Source: Crossiella sp. CA-258035 (GTDB lineage: Bacteria; Actinomycetota; Actinomycetes; Mycobacteriales; Pseudonocardiaceae). Taken from it: a stretch of 64,000 bases of DNA. The notes beneath the pieces are model-generated. The model saw only the letters and a list, made by a program, of their open reading frames with translations. It did no database searches and was not told the DNA's origin. The stretch spans positions 4,062,001 to 4,126,000 of the forward strand of contig NZ_CP116413.1 of assembly GCF_030064675.1 (NCBI RefSeq), in the 5' to 3' direction. Shown piece by piece: positions 58,726-64,000 of the stretch; position 1 is the first letter of the stretch, and every line of letters begins with the position of its first letter. The position numbers and the translations under genes were made by a program.

Positions 58726-59964
58726 ATGGGACCAAGTACCGCACCCGCTGACTTCCCGGCCGCCATCCGCGCGGCCAAGACCGAGCTGCGCGCCCGCATC
58801 GGCGACGTCCGCGCCGCATTCGCCCAGGTGGAGGCGCGGATGCGGGAGGAGGTCGCGGCCGTGGTCGCCCAGCGCGAACGCGGCGAGCAGGTCTGGCCGG
58901 TGCTGGAGCTGGCCGAGCTGGACCGGGCCACCGAAGCCCAGCGCGCGGCGATCCGCCGCCGCGGCTGCGCGGTCATCCGCGGCACCTTCCCGCGCGAGCG
59001 CGCCGAAGCCTGGGACGCCGAACTGGTGGACTACCTGGCGCGCAACGACTTCGAGCGCAGCTACCGCTACCTGGACGACGGCGTCTTCGGCGGCCTGGCC
59101 GCGGGCAAGCCGTCGATCTTCCCGATCTACTGGTCCGGCCCGCAGTTGGCGGCGCGCTCGGACCCGAACATGGCCGCGGTGCGCACCTTCCTCAACGGCT
59201 TCTGGCGGCACGAGTCCGAGGGCCGGGTCTGGTTCGACCCGGCCCGCGACACCGCCTACCCCGACCGGGTCCGCCGCCGCGCACCCGGCGCCAGCTCCGC
59301 GGGTCTGTCCCCGCACACCGACTCCGGCTCGGTGGAACGCTGGCTGCTGCCCGCCTACCAGCAGGTGTTCCGGCACGTCTTCAGCGCCGACCCGCTGCGC
59401 TACGACCCGTGGGACGGCGCCTACCGCACCGAGGTGCACGAGTACCCCTCCACGGTGATGTGCTCGGCCTTCCGCACCTTCCAGGGCTGGACCGCGCTCT
59501 CCGAGATGGCCCCGACCGAGGGGGTGCTGCACGTGGTCCCGATCCCCTCGGCCATGGCCTACCTGCTGCTGCGCGCCCTGCAGGACGACGTGGCCGAGGA
59601 CGACCTGTGCGGCGCGGCCAACGGCCAGGCCCTGCCGATCAGCGAACGCTGGCACAGCCTGCTGCTGCCCGCGCTGACCCCGATCCCGGCGGTCGAACCG
59701 GGCGACACGGTGTGGTGGCACGGCGACCTGATCCACTCCGTCGGCCCGGTGACCGGCCAGCGGGGCTGGGCCAACGTCATGTACATCCCGGCCAGCCCGC
59801 ACTGCCCGAAGAACGCCGAGTACGCCGCCCGCTGCGGTCAGGCCTTCCTGACCGGCGCCAGCCCGGCCGACTTCGCCGCCGAGGACTACGAGACCACCTG
59901 GACCGGCCGACCGGGACTGGCGGAGCTGAACCCGTTGGGGCGCAGGCAACTCGGCCTGGACTAG
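58726..59964 (+). CDS. DUF1479 (YbiU-type) iron/2-oxoglutarate dioxygenase-like protein
   Basis: A 412-aa protein of the YbiU/DUF1479 family with a double-stranded beta-helix. Metal ligands can be placed at His197 and Asp199 (SPHTDSG) and His337 (DLIHSVGPV), followed by an Arg for 2-oxoglutarate. Substrate unknown; fungal and bacterial relatives are uncharacterised or act on small molecules. ATG at 58726. Divergent from the ROK regulator and ends four bases inside the convergent oxidoreductase gene. Confidence 0.88.
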   Translation: MGPSTAPADFPAAIRAAKTELRARIGDVRAAFAQVEARMREEVAAVVAQRERGEQVWPVLELAELDRATEAQRAAIRRRGCAVIRGTFPRERAEAWDAELVDYLARNDFERSYRYLDDGVFGGLAAGKPSIFPIYWSGPQLAARSDPNMAAVRTFLNGFWRHESEGRVWFDPARDTAYPDRVRRRAPGASSAGLSPHTDSGSVERWLLPAYQQVFRHVFSADPLRYDPWDGAYRTEVHEYPSTVMCSAFRTFQGWTALSEMAPTEGVLHVVPIPSAMAYLLLRALQDDVAEDDLCGAANGQALPISERWHSLLLPALTPIPAVEPGDTVWWHGDLIHSVGPVTGQRGWANVMYIPASPHCPKNAEYAARCGQAFLTGASPADFAAEDYETTWTGRPGLAELNPLGRRQLGLD

Positions 59965-60881
59965 CCGCGCAACACGGCCAGCTCCCGTTCGATGTCCTCG
60001 GCCAGCAGGTGGTGGTTGATCGCGATCGCGGTCACCGACCCGGCCGCGGCGGCCTGGATCGCCTGCGCGCTCTCGCTCACCACGTTCCCGGCCGCCCACA
60101 CCCCCGGCACGCTGGTCCGGCCCGCGCCGTCCACACTGACCCAGCCGTTGTCGCCGACCCGGCAGCCCAGCTTGGTCAGCAGCTCGTCCCGTGGCAGGAA
60201 CCGCGGCCCGACGAACACCGCGCGGCGCGGCTCCACCCGGCCGTCGGCCAGCTCCACCGCGCTGACCCGGTCCTCCTCGGTCCGCACCCTGGCCACCTCG
60301 CCCTCGATCACCCGGATTCCCCTGGCGGACAACCGTTCCCGCTCCGGCTCAGTCAGGACGATCCGGTGCGGGAAGAAGACCACGTCGGCCGACCACTGCC
60401 GGATCAGCACCGCCTGATGCAGGGTGAACGGCCGGTTGTCCCCGCCCAGCACGGCGATCGGGGAGTCCCTGACCTCGTGACCGTGGCAGTACGGGCAGTG
60501 CAGCACATCCCGGCCCCAGCGCTCGCGCAGGCCACCGATCTCCGGCAGCTCATCGCGCAACCCGGTGGCCACCACCAGGTTCCGGCTGGTCAAGTCCTCT
60601 GTGGACAGTCGAACGCGGAACCCGCCCTCGGCAGGCTCGATCGTGTGCACCCGCTCGGCGCGCAGCTCGCCGCCGTACCTGGCCACCTCGGCCCGGCCGG
60701 TGGCCAGCAGCTCGGCGGGCGGGGTGCCGTCCTGGCCCAGGAAGCCGTGCAGGTGCGCCGAGGGCGCGTTGCGCGGCTCGCCCGCGTCCAGCACCAGCAC
60801 CCGGCGATGGGCCCTGGCCAGCATCATGGCCGCGGTCAGTCCCGCCGTGCCGCCGCCGACCACCACTACGTCGAAGTCCAT
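59961..60881 (-). CDS. Thioredoxin-reductase-like FAD/NAD(P) oxidoreductase (paralogue)
   Basis: A 306-aa flavoprotein: GGGTAG FAD loop (9-14), VATGLRDELPEI, Cys129 and Cys132 in HCPYCHGHEV, and VPGVWAAGNVVSES at the C-terminal FAD site. Same C-P-Y-C-H active site as the gene at 37937 and about 30 residues shorter at the C-terminus. ATG at 60881 behind GGGGGAGC. Probably reduces a dithiol or small disulfide; no partner thioredoxin is next to it. Confidence 0.9.
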   Translation of the reverse strand: MDFDVVVVGGGTAGLTAAMMLARAHRRVLVLDAGEPRNAPSAHLHGFLGQDGTPPAELLATGRAEVARYGGELRAERVHTIEPAEGGFRVRLSTEDLTSRNLVVATGLRDELPEIGGLRERWGRDVLHCPYCHGHEVRDSPIAVLGGDNRPFTLHQAVLIRQWSADVVFFPHRIVLTEPERERLSARGIRVIEGEVARVRTEEDRVSAVELADGRVEPRRAVFVGPRFLPRDELLTKLGCRVGDNGWVSVDGAGRTSVPGVWAAGNVVSESAQAIQAAAAGSVTAIAINHHLLAEDIERELAVLRG

Positions 60882-60996
60882 GACAAAGCTCCCCCACAGC
60901 GGCGCGCGCCACTGTCAGCTGTGTGTGAACTGCTCCCTCGGCCGGTCGAACGCCAGGCCCGGGTCTCGCCCCAGAACGGGTCGCCGGGGCACGCTA

Positions 60997-61842
60997 TCAC
61001 CAGACCGGATCGAGTTCGAGCAGTTTCAGCGTGCGCTGCCACAGCTCCTGCCCGAACGCCGGATCGTGCGGCTGAGGGCCCTTGGGCGGCTGACGGCGCA
61101 TCAGGTGGAAGTAGGCGCCGTTGACCGACTCCGCCGCCGCGGTGGCCAGGTGCACCAGCGGCGCGGCCCCCTGGTCCGGGCTGACCGCCAGCCGCCTGCC
61201 CAGCGGCGAGTGGATCATCACCTTGCCGAACAGCCCGAACACCCCGTCGTTGCGGAAGAACTCGCTGGCGACCAGTCCGGGGTGGAAGGAGGAGGCGGTG
61301 AGCCCGCTGCCGGCGGCCCGCCGGGCGAGTTCCTGGGTGAAGAGCACATTGCCGAGCTTGGAGCAGGCGTAGGCGCGGGTGCTGCGGTAGCGGCCGCGGG
61401 CGGAGTCGAGGTCGTCGAGGTCCAGCCGCGCCCAGGAGTGCGCCGCGCTGGCGGTGGAGATCACCCGCGCGCTGCCCAGTGCCGGGGCGAGCAGGTGGGT
61501 GAGCAGGAACGGGGCGAGGTAGTTGGTCTGGAAGGTCAGCTCGTGGCCGTCCGCGCTGAGGGTGCGCCTGCTGACCTGCCGGCCCGCGTTGTTGACCAGC
61601 ACGTCGATCACCGGATAGTGCGCCAGCAGCTCCCCGGCCAGCCGCCGGACCTCCGCCAGCCTGCTGAAGTCGGCCACGAACGGTTGCCCGCCAACCTCTT
61701 CCGCCACCGCCGCGGTCTTCGCCGGCGACCGCCCGACCACCGCGACGGTGGCCCCGAGCCTGCTGAGCTGCCGCGCCCCGGCTGCCCCGACCCCAGCGCT
61801 GGCTCCGGTGACCACCACGATCCGCCCGTCAAGATCAGACAT
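60997..61842 (-). CDS. Short-chain dehydrogenase (retinol-dehydrogenase-like)
   Basis: A 281-aa SDR with TGASAGVG (near 14), NNAG (near 87), a Ser in ISTASAAHSW, and catalytic YACSKLGN (near 154). The long C-terminal part is typical of the RDH/WWOX-like group that acts on lipophilic alcohols and ketones. ATG at 61842. An in-frame upstream extension lacks family character. Confidence 0.9.
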   Translation of the reverse strand: MSDLDGRIVVVTGASAGVGAAGARQLSRLGATVAVVGRSPAKTAAVAEEVGGQPFVADFSRLAEVRRLAGELLAHYPVIDVLVNNAGRQVSRRTLSADGHELTFQTNYLAPFLLTHLLAPALGSARVISTASAAHSWARLDLDDLDSARGRYRSTRAYACSKLGNVLFTQELARRAAGSGLTASSFHPGLVASEFFRNDGVFGLFGKVMIHSPLGRRLAVSPDQGAAPLVHLATAAAESVNGAYFHLMRRQPPKGPQPHDPAFGQELWQRTLKLLELDPVW

Positions 61843-62021
61843 GTCGAAACGACCTTCCCCCAAGGAAATGTGACCGCCCGATACTGCCAGTCCGCAGGCG
61901 TTCGCGGGCACTGTGGTTTCAGTGTCGACCGAAGTTAGTAGGGTGGGGCAGGAAGAGCGAAAACCGCCGAGAGAGGGCTGTCGGGCTGACCACGCCCGGG
62001 CGCCGGAAGAGACTGGGGCGT

Positions 62022-62696
62022 ATGGGACTTGCGGAGATCACCGCACGGCAACCGCTGCGGCTGATGGGAGTCGCGGCGGCGCTGGCGCTGTCGGTGGCTG
62101 CCTGCACCGGCCCGCCACCACGCCCGCCCGCCCCTGCCCCCGCGGTCGCGGCCATCGACCAACCCGGCAGGTCACCGGTGCCCCGCCCGGACAACCTGGA
62201 GGACGTCCCCGGCACCACCCTTCAGCGCTCACCCCGCCTGGAAGAGGAACTGCGCCGGGCCCTGCCACCAGGCCTGCGCGTGGTGCGGACGAACTCCGCG
62301 GTCGAGCCCGTCCTGTCCGCCCGCCACTACGAGATCGGCGCCCTGGTCACCGACGGCACCGGCTACGGCACCGTCCTGGTCACCTTCGACAGCCCACCGA
62401 TCACCTCAGGCGAACCGGGCTGCCTCAAACCCGACCGGCCACACTGCCGCATCCTGCCCCGCCCGAACGGCGACACCGTGTCCATGGTCGACCGCAGCGG
62501 GAACACCGAACGGCGGGCCATCACGGCCGAGCGGTACCGCGCCGACCAGAAGCTGGCGCTGACGGTGCGCTCGCTGGACGGGGCCGATGAGCGGCCGTCG
62601 CGGTTCTGGCGGGGCGGGCCGAGACTGGACCGGGTGCCGCTGGACGCGGACCAGGTGGTGGCACTCAGCGACCACCCGGGGTTCACGCCTGACTGA
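62022..62696 (+). CDS. Lipoprotein of unknown function
   Basis: A 224-aa protein with a signal (LMGVAAALALSVAAC) whose Cys (about 28) forms a lipobox, a proline-rich linker, and a C-terminal globular part (about 65-224: LRVVRTNSAVEPV, YGTVLVTFDSPP, CLKPDRPHC). Surface-anchored; family unknown. ATG at 62022. Confidence 0.8.
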   Translation: MGLAEITARQPLRLMGVAAALALSVAACTGPPPRPPAPAPAVAAIDQPGRSPVPRPDNLEDVPGTTLQRSPRLEEELRRALPPGLRVVRTNSAVEPVLSARHYEIGALVTDGTGYGTVLVTFDSPPITSGEPGCLKPDRPHCRILPRPNGDTVSMVDRSGNTERRAITAERYRADQKLALTVRSLDGADERPSRFWRGGPRLDRVPLDADQVVALSDHPGFTPD

Positions 62697-62970
62697 GGCC
62701 GGGCTCCGGTGGCGGGATGGGCGGGGTGGGCAGGGGGTGCCCCGGGTCCGGGTCCGGGGTCGGAAGTGGTTGGGGCGTACCGGGTTCCGGGTTCGGCGGG
62801 GCAGGGCTGGGCGTCGGCTGCGGGGCCGGTCCGGGGTTCGGCTGGGGCGGCACCGGGTCCGGCACCGGGATGGGCGGGACCGGCTGCGGTTCGGGCTGCA
62901 GCGGCGGCGGTGGCGGAGGCGTCGGCTGGGTCATCTCCTGGGAATACCCCGTCGCGACCGTTCCCACCAT
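62683..62970 (-). CDS. Possible proline-rich small protein
   Basis: A 95-aa minus-strand frame rich in P-x-P (PPPPLQPEPQPVPP, PQPTPSPAPP). The underlying DNA is a low-complexity GGnnCCGG-like tract, and no proper ribosome site is seen at either ATG, so it may be spurious. It overlaps the lipoprotein end by 14 bp. Low confidence. Confidence 0.25.
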   Translation of the reverse strand: MVGTVATGYSQEMTQPTPPPPPPLQPEPQPVPPIPVPDPVPPQPNPGPAPQPTPSPAPPNPEPGTPQPLPTPDPDPGHPLPTPPIPPPEPGLSQA

Positions 62971-62988
62971 CGGCCAGGATCAGGAACC

Positions 62989-63705
62989 GTGCCAGCCGAC
63001 CCACGCGTGCTCGCCCGGATCGCGGCCAAGCACGGCCACGCCGCGGCGGACCTCCGCCCACTGCCGCCCGGCGAGGCCAACCACGTCTACCAGCTCGGCC
63101 CCGACCTGGTCCTGCGCATCCCCCGCGGCAACCCGGCCGACCTGCACAAGGAAGCCGCCGTCATCCCGGTGGTCCGCGCTGCCGGCGTCGCCACCCCGGC
63201 CCTGGTCGCCTAGAACCCCGCCGCCCTGCACGCCCTGGGCCACCACCTCTCCCGCCTGCACCGCATCACCCCGGCCACCCCGATCCCCGGCGTCCCTGCC
63301 GAGGTCCCCGGCCGCGACCCCCGCCACCTGGCCGACCACCTGGCCACCGCAGGCCACCTCGACCCCGCCAGCGCCCACTGGCTCACCGCCTGGTTCGACC
63401 ACCTGGACGCCCACCGCCCCGACGCCGAACCGGTCCTCGTGCACGGCGACCTCACCCCGCGGAACCTGTTGACGCACCACAACTCCACCACCCTCATCGA
63501 CTGGGGCGATGCCACCTGGGCCGCCCGCATCCTCTGGCACCACCTGTCCTGGACGCTGGGCCGGTTGCGCGATCCGGGGCCGCGCCCGGATCAGCGGCAC
63601 TGGACCGCGCCGCCGTATGCGCGGCTGTTGAGCCTGCTGCGTTTCCTGGCCGATCGGCCCGCGGAGCCGTGGCGGTCCCTGGTGCCGGTCCGCTCAGTAT
63701 CATGA
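62989..63705 (+). pseudogene. Aminoglycoside-phosphotransferase-family gene with in-frame stop and deletion
   Basis: Kinase-like (APH/choline kinase) frame. From GTG 62989 it reads LPPGEANHVYQLGPDLVLRI and AAGVATPALVA, then TAG at 63211-63213. The same frame goes on with LGHHLSRLHRITPA, the catalytic VLVHGDLTPRNLLTH (Brenner motif) and LIDWGDATWA (metal DFG-like), to 63705. Compared with intact family members, roughly 35-50 residues that carry the hinge are missing at the stop. So it is both interrupted and internally deleted; a functional kinase is unlikely. Confidence 0.75.
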
Positions 63706-63743
63706 CCGGGTCAGCGAAACCCTTGCGGCCGAGGTGGCGTTCG

Positions 63744-64000
63744 ATGGATCCGATCTCACTCGTCGTCGGTGGGGGACTGCTGCTGTTCGGCTACGTCGCC
63801 GGTCTGCTGACCCGGCGCAAGCGCGAGCCGAAGCCGCTCACCGCTGACTGCGGCTGCGGCCACTCCCTGGCCATGCACGACCCGGAGAACGGCAACTGCC
63901 ACGCCGAGGTGCAGCGGAAGGACTCCTACGGCAAGGACGGCACCTACGTCGGCACCACCTATGCGCAGTGCCCATGCCGGCAGTACGTGGGGCCGCGGCC
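63744..64000 (+). CDS. Small membrane-anchored cysteine-rich protein, 3'-truncated by window edge
   Basis: Begins at ATG 63744 and runs off the window (85 codons visible). An N-terminal transmembrane helix (SLVVGGGLLLFGYVAGLL) with a basic stop-transfer (RRKREPK) is followed by a cytosolic Cys/His-rich part (CGCGHSLAMHD, NCHAEV, CPCRQY), which could bind zinc. Function unknown. Confidence 0.7.
   Translation, partial: MDPISLVVGGGLLLFGYVAGLLTRRKREPKPLTADCGCGHSLAMHDPENGNCHAEVQRKDSYGKDGTYVGTTYAQCPCRQYVGPR

Noticed and set aside
58709-58727. Similarity of TTAGGTGAGGTTACC to an IdeR/DmdR iron box upstream of the DUF1479 gene
   Set aside because: Only about 13 of 19 positions fit and the site coincides with the ribosome-binding region and start codon; no iron-uptake gene is nearby.
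62717-63472. Glycine-rich plus-strand frame at 62.7-63.4 kb
   Set aside because: Low-complexity G/C repeats give open frames in several phases; the phosphotransferase frame explains the second half and the first has no start or family.

Overview
The window is 64 kb of high-GC actinomycete chromosome. Dense GTG and ATG starts, four-base start/stop overlaps, a SARP regulator with TTA codons, a mycothiol-type isomerase fold and STAND proteins fit a filamentous actinomycete, probably Pseudonocardiaceae; the species cannot be named from sequence alone. No rRNA, tRNA, CRISPR array, insertion sequence or replication origin was found.

Layout. 1-6 kb: housekeeping and accessory enzymes (aldo/keto reductase, SDR, Rid protein, HxlR regulator, acetyltransferase), a secreted cutinase resembling PET hydrolases, an ECF sigma factor and a DinB-fold isomerase. 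6.05-25.6 kb: a specialised-metabolite cluster with five cytochromes P450, two cobalamin-type radical SAM enzymes, a SAM methyltransferase, an FAD epoxidase-like monooxygenase, a UbiA-type prenyltransferase/cyclase, a polyprenyl diphosphate synthase, a squalene-hopene-cyclase-like protein, a SARP activator and a glycosyltransferase. 25.8-31.3 kb: a tannase-family esterase, a broken membrane-protein gene, a palindromic-repeat island, an Rpf-like muralytic protein with a long structured leader, a small membrane protein and an FAD oxidoreductase. 31.6-36.3 kb: STAS protein, an MFS/ATP-grasp operon and a DesVII-type glycosyltransferase. 36.7-39.5 kb: a Tat-exported intradiol dioxygenase, a thioredoxin-reductase-like enzyme and a scrambled glycosyltransferase remnant. 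39.5-48 kb: an atypical protein kinase and its partner, a subtilase, a STAND fragment, an intact STAND protein, FBP protein, HxlR/NmrA pair and lipoprotein. 48-64 kb: RraA-like and MarR-GNAT proteins, TerC, a HAD phosphatase, a GntR/ABC locus, a second ABC pair, MFS/TetR, ROK, a DUF1479 dioxygenase-like protein, oxidoreductases and a broken phosphotransferase.

How the cluster may work (inference). The polyprenyl synthase makes the linear chain. The FAD enzyme may epoxidise it. The squalene-hopene-like cyclase, in which the protonating DXDD motif reads E-S-E-D, may open the epoxide; Glu at the acid position fits epoxide activation better than alkene protonation. UbiA either transfers the chain to an acceptor or acts as a cyclase. 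Two radical SAM enzymes could methylate unactivated carbons, as HpnP and HpnR do on hopanoids. Five P450s, a methyltransferase and a glycosyltransferase would decorate the product. A SARP with TTA codons at positions 3 and 8 probably activates the cluster; matching 11-bp-spaced repeats lie in the two main divergent promoter regions.

A second theme is a possible STAND/kinase signalling or conflict locus (39.5-47.7 kb), where two proteins share a V-x-G-x-V-x-Q-type N-terminal tag and degraded paralogues lie nearby.
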